NCBI RefSeq assembly: GCF_028743495.1
Contig: NZ_CP117968.1
Length of the DNA stretch: 64,000 nucleotides
DNA from: Allobacillus halotolerans
GTDB taxonomy: Bacteria; Bacillota; Bacilli; Bacillales; Alkalibacillaceae
Strand: one strand, 5' to 3'
A program made the position numbers and the translations under genes. Positions 54,480-62,505 of this stretch are shown here, one piece after another (within the stretch, counting starts at the first letter, position 1; the number at the start of each line of letters is the position of its first letter). The notes beneath the pieces were generated by a model that saw only the letters and a program-made list of their open reading frames with translations, was not told the origin of the DNA and ran no database searches.

Positions 54480-55416
54480 TTTCTTCAGTCTTTTATATAA
54501 TGAACTTTTTAAAATTTATATTCGTAAATCTACTTGGGTGATGTACATTATTCTTGGTTTAATCGCAATTGGTGGGGCCATTATCATGTCATCCATTGAC
54601 GATGTTCAACCGACTAACTACACAGACAATTGGCAAGAAGAACTACAGGAAGAAAATGAAACACTCCAGAAAGATAACGAAGAGTTTGGTTATTCATTTA
54701 ATGACGAACAGATCATGAAAAACGAATATTTATTGGAAAATGATATTCGACCACTGAATTATGGCGCTTGGCAATATACGTTAGAAAATGTAGGACTCGT
54801 AGCCATTGTGAGTCTCTTAACCATCATCATTGGCTCGAGCATTATATCAAACGAATACCAATGGGGAACAATTAAATTATTGTTAATTCGACCTATATCA
54901 AGAAACGTGATTTTACTCAGCAAATTCATGGCCATTTTTGTCTTTGCATTACTTACAATGATTTTCCTATTCCTGGTTTCGATGTTAGGCGGGGCGATCT
55001 TTTTCGGGTTTGAAGGCTTTAACCCAAGCACTGTCATCATGACAGGGGACGGATTCGAATATGTACCAATTGTCGGTGAAGTCATGTCTGAATATGGTTA
55101 TCGAATCGTCAACTTAATTATGATGACGACACTTGCTTTTATGATTTCAACAATCTTTAAAAATAGCTCCATTGCCATCGGTGTTGGAATCTTCTTGTTG
55201 ATGGGTGGAAGTATAATTACAGGAATCTTTTCTCAATACGATTGGTCCAAATATTTATTGTTTGCGAATTTGGACTTGAAAATGTATGAAACTGGAAATG
55301 TATTGATTGAAGGCATGACATTGGGCTTTTCAATAACCATGCTTATTGTCTACTTTGTCGTGTTTGTCGCGCTTGCTTGGATCTTTTTTAATAAAAGAGA
55401 TATCGTTAATCAATAG
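54472..55416 (+). CDS. ABC-2 type permease
   Basis: The 314-residue protein has an N-terminal membrane helix (about 20-42), a hydrophilic outer loop (about 45-105) and five further helices, ending in ALAWIFFNKRDIVNQ. The fold fits BcrB/YxlG-type ABC-2 permeases. The TTG start overlaps the ATPase stop region, so translation is coupled. Together they form one exporter, perhaps for a peptide antibiotic or lipid; no sensor kinase is adjacent. Confidence 0.88.
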   Translation: MSNFFSLLYNELFKIYIRKSTWVMYIILGLIAIGGAIIMSSIDDVQPTNYTDNWQEELQEENETLQKDNEEFGYSFNDEQIMKNEYLLENDIRPLNYGAWQYTLENVGLVAIVSLLTIIIGSSIISNEYQWGTIKLLLIRPISRNVILLSKFMAIFVFALLTMIFLFLVSMLGGAIFFGFEGFNPSTVIMTGDGFEYVPIVGEVMSEYGYRIVNLIMMTTLAFMISTIFKNSSIAIGVGIFLLMGGSIITGIFSQYDWSKYLLFANLDLKMYETGNVLIEGMTLGFSITMLIVYFVVFVALAWIFFNKRDIVNQ

Positions 55417-55430
55417 TAATAGTAAATGAA

Positions 55431-55474
55431 AATACTGCTTCAGTGTTTAGATGACCTGAAGCGGTATTTTTTTG
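55431..55474 (+). terminator. terminator of ABC operon
   Basis: AATACTGCTTCAG (55431-55443) pairs with CTGAAGCGGTATT (55456-55468, one mismatch), then T's. Between 55475 and 55700 I see no gene or repeat. Confidence 0.86.
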
Positions 55475-55704
55475 GATTGTCGGCTTTATACTTTCGATAT
55501 GTATCATTATCGGAAGTAAAGCAATAATTAAGAGAATAATGATTTATTGGAAGTATACTGATTAAAATGGGTTTTATAACTCTAATAAGAATCGATTTTA
55601 AGGATATCCGCGATAATGGTATAACCCAGAAATAAGTAGCCCGATAATCAGCTATCATATGCATCTAACTAACTGGATCGAATAACTTTATTGGTATACT
55701 TGTG

Positions 55705-55749
55705 TTGACAAATTTTATTTACTTAAATATACTAACTTACAGAAAGTAA
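55705..55749 (+). promoter_or_regulatory. SigA promoter and palindrome before CatE-like gene
   Basis: TTGACA (55705-55710), 17 bp, TATACT (55728-55733). The palindrome TTACAGAAAGTAA (55737-55749) lies on the expected start site, as MarR/DUF24-type operators do in quinone-responsive Bacillus genes. The regulator is not encoded nearby. Confidence 0.7.
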
Positions 55750-55776
55750 CTTAAAGTGACTTTACAACCACTTCAT

Positions 55777-55817
55777 CCATCGAGCGTTTTGCCTAACTTC
55801 GTCTCGATGGTTTGTTT
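55777..55817 (+). promoter_or_regulatory. terminator-like leader hairpin
   Basis: CCATCGAG (55777-55784) pairs with CTCGATGG (55803-55810), followed by TTTGTTT, all between the promoter and the start codon. It could attenuate transcription of the dioxygenase gene. Confidence 0.55.
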
Positions 55818-55830
55818 AGGAGGAAATATA

Positions 55831-56682
55831 ATGAAATTTCATCAACAGCCTGCCACATTCGTGGAGCATGTTCAGCTTAAAGTTACCGATATAAATCGTT
55901 CAATCGAATTCTATCAAAAGATTTTGGGGTTTGATATTTTAGACAAGACTTCATCAACTGCCAATTTAACAGCTAATGGAGAGACGGCAATCTTAACCAT
56001 TGAACAACCTTCAGGGGTAACACCGAAGCAAGGAAGAACAGCTGGTTTGTATCACTTTGCCATTTTGCTGCCGACGAAAGCGGATTTAGCGAATTTTGTG
56101 GTTCATATTTCCAGAAATAATATACCTATTGGTTCTTCTGATCACGATGTCAGCGAAGCACTTTACTTCAATGACCCGGATGGCAATGGAATTGAAGTGT
56201 ATTACGACCGTGATCCAGCTGAATGGACATGGAATGGTGAAATGGTTCATATGACGGTCGATCCACTCGATTTCGATGAATTATTAAAACATGCTTCTCA
56301 GAATGAACTGTGGCAGGGGATGCCGTCCGATACGGTTATGGGACATCTTCACCTACATGTTTCTGAAATGCAAACTGCAGAAGAATTTTATGTGAAGGGT
56401 CTAGGCTTCAATGTGGTGAACCGGTTTGGTGCTCAAGCACTGTTTCTTTCAACCGAAGACTACCATCATCACATCGCAATTAACACATGGAATGGCGTTG
56501 GGGCTCCATCCATGCCAGAAAATGGCGCCGGTCTAAAAGCATTCACCGTGAAGTATCCATCAGAAGACTCGCGCAAAGAAGCAGTTAATCGATTAGAAAA
56601 AATCGGTACAGCTGTTTCACAAGAAGGAGAATACTGGGTGTCTGTTGACCCATCAGGAAATCGTGTTTTGCTAGTAATTTAA
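55831..56682 (+). CDS. catechol-2,3-dioxygenase-like VOC protein (CatE type)
   Basis: The 283-residue protein has two VOC modules. The first begins VEHVQLKVTDINRSIEFYQKILGFD, and the second has HLHLHVSEMQTAEEFYVKGLGFN near 165. Metal-ligand candidates are His in VEHVQ, His in MGHLHLHV and Glu near the end of the module. The size and layout match Bacillus CatE, which opens catechol rings in quinone resistance. AGGAGG before ATG 55831 sets the start. An FMN reductase gene follows 41 bp later, also typical of quinone stress. Confidence 0.85.
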   Translation: MKFHQQPATFVEHVQLKVTDINRSIEFYQKILGFDILDKTSSTANLTANGETAILTIEQPSGVTPKQGRTAGLYHFAILLPTKADLANFVVHISRNNIPIGSSDHDVSEALYFNDPDGNGIEVYYDRDPAEWTWNGEMVHMTVDPLDFDELLKHASQNELWQGMPSDTVMGHLHLHVSEMQTAEEFYVKGLGFNVVNRFGAQALFLSTEDYHHHIAINTWNGVGAPSMPENGAGLKAFTVKYPSEDSRKEAVNRLEKIGTAVSQEGEYWVSVDPSGNRVLLVI

Positions 56683-56723
56683 TTTATCATAAATCACTAC
56701 AACCAACATAGGAGGAATTCATA

Positions 56724-57284
56724 ATGAGTGAAAACTTAAACATTGGAATTATCGTAGGAAGTACAAGAGAAGGTCGTGTCAGCCCGCAAGTAGCCGAGTG
56801 GGTGAAAGGGATTGCAGACGAACGCAAAGATGCAAACTATGAAATCGTTGATATAAAAGATTATCAGTTGCCACTAATGGGTGAAGGTGAATCTGAAGGA
56901 ATCGCCAAGTGGAATGAAAAGTTGGATGAATTGGATGGCTTTGTATTCATCGTTCAAGAATATAATCACAGCATTTCAGCTTCATTGAAAAATGCTTTGG
57001 ATTTAGCCCGCGAGCCATGGAACAACAAAGCGGCAGGAATTGTCAGCTACGGTTCAACAGGTGGTGCGCGTGCGGCAGAGCATTTGCGTGGCATTCTAGG
57101 AGAGCTTTCCGTTGCTGATGTTCGTGCACATCCAACACTTTCCCTATTTGTTGACTTTGAGAATTACACAACATTCAAGCCACAGGAGCTTCATTTAACA
57201 AATATTAACATGATGCTTGATCAAGTGAATGCTTGGTCTGGAGCGTTAAAGTTATTGCGTAAACAACTAGTTAATCAAAAATAA
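56724..57284 (+). CDS. NADPH-dependent FMN reductase / quinone reductase
   Basis: The 186-residue flavodoxin-fold protein has the phosphate-binding GSTREGRVSPQVAEWV (near 11) and VFIVQEYNHSISASLKNALDLAREPW (near 72), as in Bacillus NAD(P)H-dependent FMN and azo/quinone reductases. It follows the CatE-like gene with an AGGAGG site and no terminator between, so they are one operon. It probably reduces quinones by two electrons. It is a second, distant paralogue of the 51686 reductase. Confidence 0.87.
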   Translation: MSENLNIGIIVGSTREGRVSPQVAEWVKGIADERKDANYEIVDIKDYQLPLMGEGESEGIAKWNEKLDELDGFVFIVQEYNHSISASLKNALDLAREPWNNKAAGIVSYGSTGGARAAEHLRGILGELSVADVRAHPTLSLFVDFENYTTFKPQELHLTNINMMLDQVNAWSGALKLLRKQLVNQK

Positions 57285-57292
57285 TTAATCAG

Positions 57293-57333
57293 AAATCATT
57301 CCTCAAACACAATGAGTAGAGGAATGATTTTTC
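57293..57333 (+). terminator. terminator of catE-like operon
   Basis: AAATCATTCCTC pairs with GAGGAATGATTT, then T's. Confidence 0.9.
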
Positions 57334-57403
57334 ATTTTATAACTAAACGTTTAAAAATTTTGATAAAATAGAAAATGGTGTTGAACAAAAGGAGTTGGGA
57401 TGT

Positions 57404-58225
57404 ATGGGTAAAACAAAAGATAATTTAGTTGCTACATATTCCATTGTTGGGTTGGATCCGAAAACAGGCGAAATTGGTGTAGCCACACAATCAAAATTTT
57501 TAGGAGTCGGAGCTGTCGTTCCATGGGTGAAAGCAAATGTAGGTGCAGTTGCCACACAATCGTTGGCAAACACAAGCTATGGACCTAGAGGACTACAAAT
57601 GATGGAGGAAGGAAAAACGCCACAAGAAGTGTTGGATGAATTGGTAAAAGACGATCCAGATGCATCGCTTCGACAAGTTGGAGTGGTCGATTTTAGTGGA
57701 CGTTCAGCTACTTTTACTGGAGATGATTGCTACGATTGGGCTGGCGGCAAATCAGGCAAAAATTATGCTGCTCAAGGAAATATCTTAGTCAGTGAAGAAA
57801 CGGTTACCGCGTTGGCAGATACGTTTGAATCGACGGAAAGGAAACCACTAGCTGAGCGATTGTTGGCCGCTTTAGAGGCTGCACAGCAAGCAGGTGGCGA
57901 TAAACGTGGTATGCAATCGGCTGCTATTTTAATTGAAAAAGAAAAAGGTGGATACGGTGGGTATAATGACCGGATGTTGGATCTTCGTGTCGACGAGCAC
58001 ACATCACCAATTAAAGAATTGACACGAATTTACCGATTATATCAGTTATATTTCAACCGAACGAAAGAAGGAAACATCGTTCCAATTGATTCAGAACGAA
58101 AGCAAAAGATAGCTGAAGTATTGGTGAAACAAGGTTATTTAACAAATTCATCAGTTGATGATCAATCATTTTATGAAGGATTGACGAACTATATTCATAC
58201 GGAGAATTTTGAAGAGCGTGAATAA
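57404..58225 (+). CDS. DUF1028 (Ntn-hydrolase-like) protein
   Basis: The 273-residue protein contains ATYSIVGLDPKTGEIGVATQSKFLGVGAVVPW and TQSLANTSYGPRGLQMM, the DUF1028 pattern with Ntn-hydrolase fold. A C-terminal helical extension (about 215-273) is of the type sometimes seen in the family. Catalysis and substrate are unknown. AAAGGAG before TTG 57395 would also allow that start, but ATG 57404 is preferred. It is a single-gene unit. The stretch 58226-58403 downstream holds nothing I can recognise. Confidence 0.85.
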   Translation: MGKTKDNLVATYSIVGLDPKTGEIGVATQSKFLGVGAVVPWVKANVGAVATQSLANTSYGPRGLQMMEEGKTPQEVLDELVKDDPDASLRQVGVVDFSGRSATFTGDDCYDWAGGKSGKNYAAQGNILVSEETVTALADTFESTERKPLAERLLAALEAAQQAGGDKRGMQSAAILIEKEKGGYGGYNDRMLDLRVDEHTSPIKELTRIYRLYQLYFNRTKEGNIVPIDSERKQKIAEVLVKQGYLTNSSVDDQSFYEGLTNYIHTENFEERE

Positions 58226-58403
58226 GAACAAGGAAAAATTGATTTGGAAGTTTATGAGTATATGATTCAATCGTAAAATTATAAAACAGTTGAATAGTAA
58301 ACTTTTGGATTGATCTGTCGGCTGAACATTTACGATAATCAGGTATATTATGATTTTTAATCAGAGCGGAAATCCGAAAACTTGCCAAATTTAAGATTGT
58401 ATC

Positions 58404-58443
58404 AAACGGTACTAGGCTATAGTAGGTACCGTTTTTATTTTTG
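58404..58443 (+). terminator. terminator
   Basis: AAACGGTAC pairs with GTACCGTTT, then a T-rich run. It lies about 180 bp after the DUF1028 stop. Confidence 0.8.
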
Positions 58444-58453
58444 GAAAAAAATG

Positions 58454-58510
58454 TTGACTAACTGTATCGTGAGGCGATATAATAAATATACAGTGTATCG
58501 TCAGACGATA
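58454..58510 (+). promoter_or_regulatory. promoter with two PadR-type operators
   Basis: TTGACT (58454-58459), 18 bp, TATAAT (58478-58483). TATCGTGAGGCGATA (58465-58479) sits in the spacer; TATCGTCAGACGATA (58496-58510), a perfect odd palindrome, lies 31 bp downstream, about three helical turns. Two in-phase copies suggest cooperative autorepression by the PadR protein encoded next. Confidence 0.82.
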
Positions 58511-58529
58511 TAGTTAGGAGTGAAAGAAA

Positions 58530-58883
58530 TTGACTAATCAACTAGAACCTCCATTGACTGAGACGGTGTTTTATATTTTATTAGCTGTCAGGAAACCGCT
58601 TCATGGTTATGGAATTATTCAGGAGGTTGAGGAGATTACGAACAAGAGAATTCAATTAGGACCTGGAACGCTATATGGTGCAATCAAATCATTAGTTCAA
58701 AAAGAATTGATCGAGTTAGTTAATGAAGATCTCAAAACACGACGAAAAGAATATTTATTGACTGAAAAAGGCCTCATCCTATTGAAAAAAGAGCTAAAAC
58801 GATTACAGGAATTACTTCAAAATGGCACCGAAAAATTGGAGGTTTCGATCAATGACGATGATAAAACGAAGGATCTTTATTAA
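58530..58883 (+). CDS. PadR-family regulator
   Basis: The 117-residue protein has a PadR winged helix: LLAVRKPLHGYGIIQEVEEIT, LGPGTLYGAIKSLVQKELIE and the wing with RRKEYLLTEKG, followed by a C-terminal dimer helix. This short PadR form (PadR-s2) commonly controls a linked membrane gene. It overlaps the DUF2812 gene by 32 bases. A double palindrome in its promoter suggests autorepression. Confidence 0.92.
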   Translation: MTNQLEPPLTETVFYILLAVRKPLHGYGIIQEVEEITNKRIQLGPGTLYGAIKSLVQKELIELVNEDLKTRRKEYLLTEKGLILLKKELKRLQELLQNGTEKLEVSINDDDKTKDLY

Positions 58884-59370
58884 TTATGAAAAAGAAGAAA
58901 AGTGGTTAAATGAGATGGCTCAAAAGGGCTACCATCTCGTGAAGTATTCATTGACAAAATACACCTTTGAAGAAGGAGAAGCGGGTAAATATATCTACCG
59001 AATCCAATATGTTGGAAATAATACGGATGAAGAAAACGAGGAATATTTTCAAATTATGAAGGATAGTAACGTTGAATTGATTACCTATGCAATGAATTGG
59101 GCAATTTTTCGTAAAAAAACAGAAGATGGACCATTCAATATTTTTTCAGATTACGCGTCAAAAATTCAACATTATTATTCAATCAGTAAAATGCTTGGCA
59201 TCTTGACTTTAGTGAACTTGTTTCTGGCCTTTTTGAATATTTCTTTTCAGACGAAGTTGAATATATTTGTTTCGATTTTCAGTTTCAGTGTCGTCCTTCT
59301 TATGCTGGTAACCATGGGATATTATTTGAAACAAGCCAAAAAGCTATCCGCTAAAAAAGAAAATCTATAA
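58852..59370 (+). CDS. DUF2812 membrane protein coupled to PadR
   Basis: The 172-residue protein has a soluble N-terminus (about 1-105: RIFINYEKEEKWLNEMAQKGYHL, typical of DUF2812) and two membrane helices (about 112-132 and 138-160). GGAGG in the end of padR precedes ATG 58852. Such PadR-DUF2812 pairs are common in Bacillus. The DUF2812 protein may respond to envelope signals or modulate PadR, but no function is known to me. The 59371-59552 gap shows nothing. Confidence 0.85.
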   Translation: MTMIKRRIFINYEKEEKWLNEMAQKGYHLVKYSLTKYTFEEGEAGKYIYRIQYVGNNTDEENEEYFQIMKDSNVELITYAMNWAIFRKKTEDGPFNIFSDYASKIQHYYSISKMLGILTLVNLFLAFLNISFQTKLNIFVSIFSFSVVLLMLVTMGYYLKQAKKLSAKKENL

Positions 59371-59552
59371 CCCCAATGACGGACCTCGGATGGCATAATA
59401 AAATAAAACCATACGTTGTCAAACATTGCATAAAAAATATCATTAACAAATTTTATTTCCTTCTATCTAATTCATCAAGTTTCGGACGCATTAAATTCCG
59501 TTGTCTCTACTCACGCACCTAACCATCGATGAATAATATTGATGGAGGGGTG

Positions 59553-60314
59553 ATGAGTAAAGTGAATGATCTTCATATTGAAACGGCAGATCAGTGGGTA
59601 CGCATCCAAATGAAGCAACCAACAGTTTTTAATAATTTTCGATTTTACTTAGATGGTCAATATAAGGCATCGATTTTCAACGGTCAGGAGATTTATTTGG
59701 TTAACACTTCAGCCAGTGTTTTAACGATCGTTATGACAGAAAGTAGTTGGCGAGAACGAAAAGACGTTGTTTTCCATTATTGGTTAACAGCTCAGCGAGA
59801 CGAACCAACTGAATATTTGCCAGGCGATATACTTGTCGCTAGCGACAATGTAAACGAGAAGTTGACTGGGTTTGTTGGTCATTCAGCGATTGTTATCAAT
59901 CAAAATGAGTTGATCGAATCGCCTGGAGGTACACCGGCCATTGTGAAAGACACGATCGAACAATTCAAGATGAAACACCCTGAGCATGCTCATTTTCGAC
60001 CTGTGAGTAGCGAAATGGGTGAGAAAGCTGCAGACTATGCAATCAATTATGAAAAAGAGTACAAGAAAAACTTGGATGAGGGAAATCCATCTCCGAAGTA
60101 CTCTTATTTATCTACCCAGGATCTGACCGACCCGTGGGAATATATTTATTGTTCGAAACTAGTTTGGTTGGCTTATTATTATGGTGCAGATTACGAGATC
60201 GAAAATGACTTTCTATGGATGTCCCCGGAAGACCTATACACACAATTATCCAAAAACGAAGACTTTGAGAAACTAAACGAAAATGAGAATATGAATTTTT
60301 TAATTAATACGTAA
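59553..60314 (+). CDS. YiiX/NlpC-P60-type permuted cysteine hydrolase
   Basis: The 253-residue protein has PGDILVASDN and GHSAIVINQNELIES (catalytic His near 115), followed by IYCSKLVWLAYYYG (catalytic Cys near 206). This His-before-Cys order is the permuted papain fold of YiiX/YebB-like hydrolases. No signal peptide is visible. The N-terminal 85 residues form a beta-rich domain of unknown role. The frame opens at ATG 59529, but GGAGGGG just before 59553 favours the later ATG. The substrate may be a lipid or peptide amide. Confidence 0.78.
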   Translation: MSKVNDLHIETADQWVRIQMKQPTVFNNFRFYLDGQYKASIFNGQEIYLVNTSASVLTIVMTESSWRERKDVVFHYWLTAQRDEPTEYLPGDILVASDNVNEKLTGFVGHSAIVINQNELIESPGGTPAIVKDTIEQFKMKHPEHAHFRPVSSEMGEKAADYAINYEKEYKKNLDEGNPSPKYSYLSTQDLTDPWEYIYCSKLVWLAYYYGADYEIENDFLWMSPEDLYTQLSKNEDFEKLNENENMNFLINT

Positions 60315-60548
60315 AAAAACAAAAAGACTAATCAGACTGACCGAGAGTTTCCAGAGAGTCTGAATTCATTATGTAACTGTTTATCTAACTGCTTATGAAT
60401 CAATTATTCTCGAACTACCATCGACCATATGCGACTCACTTTCTCAATATTTTCATGTATATCCCAAAATTCACTCTATTAAAATTGTAGAATTTTCTGT
60501 ATAATAGAACTACAGCTAAGATTGACAACAATAGAGAGGGGACGAGAA

Positions 60549-61517
60549 GTGTTCAAAACAAAAAGAAGAAAACGTTGGTTTATTAGTGGGTTGGTCGTTT
60601 TCACCCTACTCGTCACAGCTAGTATCGTGGCAAGTAATTTTTTCTATAACCTAGCGATTAAACGAGAGGTGAAAACATACTTGCAAGACAACGAGGATTT
60701 AGTCGTATCTGCAGAAACAATGGATGTATTTCTGACGGGGTCTTGGAGGAGTTGGTTTAGCCAATCGGATTTTAAGCCAATGGAAATCGAATCATTTGAT
60801 GGGCTATCACTTCGAGGCTATTATTTGGAAGCGGAAGAGCCGACAAATAAGACAGTCGTTTTTGCACACGGGTACTTAGGTAAAGCGAGAGATATGGCGC
60901 TTTACGGACAATATTATTATGAAGACTTAGGATACAATATCTTTACAGCAGATTTGCGAGGACATGGTGAAAGTGAAGGCGAATACATAGGGTTCGGTTG
61001 GCATGATCGGCTTGATTACTTGGATTGGATCGATGAGATTATTGCCATGCAAGGACCGGACACGGAAATTATATTGCACGGCTTATCAATGGGTGGGTCA
61101 ACCGTATTAATGACGAGCGGTGAAGAGCTGCCATCCAATGTAAAAGCAGTCGTCGCTGATAGTCCATTTTCTAGTACATACGATTTATTCGATTATCAAA
61201 TGGAGCAAATGTTCAATCTTCCGGACTTTCCGTTATTGCCAATTACAAGTAAGATCACGGAAATGCGGGCTAATTACTCTTTATATGATGCATCAGCTTT
61301 AAACCAAGTAGAACATGCAGAGCTACCGATTTTATATTTACATGGTGGCAAAGATACCTTCGTACCGACATCGATGGCTCAAGAACTTTATGAAAATACT
61401 CATAGTGAAGCGGAAATTCATATTTTTGACGAAGCGAGCCACGGAGAGGCAATCGTTATGTATGAAGAAGAATACTTAGATACACTATATACGTTTATTG
61501 AAAAACATATAGATTAA
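60549..61517 (+). CDS. membrane-anchored alpha/beta hydrolase (YqkD-like)
   Basis: The 322-residue protein has an N-terminal membrane helix (about 8-30) and an alpha/beta-hydrolase domain with nucleophile elbow GLSMGGS (Ser near 186), Asp in GGKDTF (near 273) and His in EASHGEA (near 303). It resembles Bacillus YqkD/YfhM-type hydrolases facing the outside or held at the membrane. GAGAGGGG precedes GTG 60549; the TTG at 60522 lacks a ribosome site. A TATAAT box at 60500 may be the -10. The substrate is unknown. Confidence 0.85.
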   Translation: MFKTKRRKRWFISGLVVFTLLVTASIVASNFFYNLAIKREVKTYLQDNEDLVVSAETMDVFLTGSWRSWFSQSDFKPMEIESFDGLSLRGYYLEAEEPTNKTVVFAHGYLGKARDMALYGQYYYEDLGYNIFTADLRGHGESEGEYIGFGWHDRLDYLDWIDEIIAMQGPDTEIILHGLSMGGSTVLMTSGEELPSNVKAVVADSPFSSTYDLFDYQMEQMFNLPDFPLLPITSKITEMRANYSLYDASALNQVEHAELPILYLHGGKDTFVPTSMAQELYENTHSEAEIHIFDEASHGEAIVMYEEEYLDTLYTFIEKHID

Positions 61518-61522
61518 TCATT

Positions 61523-61554
61523 GAAGTCAGGAATGGAATGTTCCTGGCTTCTTT
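61523..61554 (+). terminator. terminator
   Basis: GAAGTCAGGAA pairs with TTCCTGGCTTC, then TTT. Confidence 0.82.
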
Positions 61555-61663
61555 GGTTGCTTGAACTGTTAGAAACATGAAATCCTCGATGATGTTTAGA
61601 TTGAAGTAAGTAAAGGCAATATAATAGAGGAAACAATAGAATTTTATATAATGGGGTGTTGTT

Positions 61664-62242
61664 TTGAGTGAACATCAGTTTCATGCCGATCACGCACATT
61701 TTTTAATGAGTGAGGAACGAAGAAAAGCATTACCACCTGAAAAAGTGCTTTTGGATCTTGATTTACAAGAGAAAGATAAAGTGGCTGACTTAGGATGTGG
61801 AAATGGATTTTTCACCATTCCAATTGCCAAGCAAACAACCGAGATGGTTACAGCAGTAGATGCGCAGCAGGCGATGCTGGATCAACTGCGTGTAAATATT
61901 GAAGCGGAAGATTTATCAAACGTTCGTTATTTACTTAGCCGGTTGGAAAAAATCGAACAACCGGATGAATCGGTCAATAAAGTACTCGCGGCTTTTGTGT
62001 TACATGAAGTCGATGATTTAGATCAAACCTTATCGGAAATAAAACGGATCTTAAAACCTGGCGGTAAAGCACTGTTATTGGACTGGAAAGCAAAAGAGAC
62101 CGAATCAGGCCCTCCGCTTCACATTCGTATTCCTGAGAGTGATTTAATGAAAAAAGTCGAAGAGATTGGTTTTGATTTGAAGGAAGTTTCAGTTAGTGAA
62201 AATCATTATGGCGTACTGGCTGAATTACCAGCTGATGAATAA
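61664..62242 (+). CDS. class I SAM-dependent methyltransferase
   Basis: The 192-residue protein has the SAM motif VADLGCGNGFFTIP (near 42-55), acidic ribose contact VTAVDAQ (near 66) and AAFVLHEVDDL plus ILKPGGKALLLDW (near 125), typical of Methyltransf_11/31. The N-terminus HQFHADHAHFLMSEERRK is a His-rich lid seen in some UbiE-like or arsenite-type methyltransferases, but no Cys triad is present. The TTG start follows TGGGGTG. The substrate cannot be told. Confidence 0.87.
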   Translation: MSEHQFHADHAHFLMSEERRKALPPEKVLLDLDLQEKDKVADLGCGNGFFTIPIAKQTTEMVTAVDAQQAMLDQLRVNIEAEDLSNVRYLLSRLEKIEQPDESVNKVLAAFVLHEVDDLDQTLSEIKRILKPGGKALLLDWKAKETESGPPLHIRIPESDLMKKVEEIGFDLKEVSVSENHYGVLAELPADE

Positions 62243-62246
62243 GCAG

Positions 62247-62289
62247 AAAAGCAGCTTACCCGTTTATCAATCGTGTAAGCTGCTTTTTA
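62247..62289 (+). terminator. terminator
   Basis: AAAGCAGCTTAC (62248-62259) pairs with GTAAGCTGCTTT (62274-62285), then TTT. Confidence 0.88.
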
Positions 62290-62295
62290 TGTGAA

Positions 62296-62484
62296 GCCGT
62301 TGAAAAATTGCTGGAACCCGTCGATAAATCGTGCAAAGCCGCCGAAAAACTGCGTGAACCCGCCGATAAATCGTGCAAAGCCGCCGAAAAACTGCGTGAA
62401 CCCGTTGATAAATCATGCAAAGCCGCTGAAAAATAACGTCAACCCGTCGATTAACTACCTCCAGCCGCTCAATCGATCACGACG
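62296..62484. repeat. 21-bp array, 9 units, with 42-bp alternation
   Basis: Units start at 62296 and every 21 bp to 62464. Odd units read close to GCCGCCGAAAAACTGCGTGAA minus its last base, and even units begin CCCGCCGATAAATCGTGCAA, so two unit types alternate with a 42-bp superperiod. The CCG-CCGA-AAA frame relates both types to the CCGCCCGACAA family. The array fills the gap between convergent genes, just after a terminator. The 65-codon ORF in it is spurious. Confidence 0.92.
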
Positions 62485-62505
62485 GTAGAAGACTAGTCTT
62501 CTGAT

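Noticed and set aside
60333..60363. CAGACT...AGTCTG stem after the cysteine hydrolase gene as terminator
   Set aside because: No T run follows, so termination cannot be claimed.
62291..62488. 65-codon ORF of Asn/Pro/Lys repeats
   Set aside because: Lies wholly in the 62296 array and overlaps the terminator of the preceding gene.
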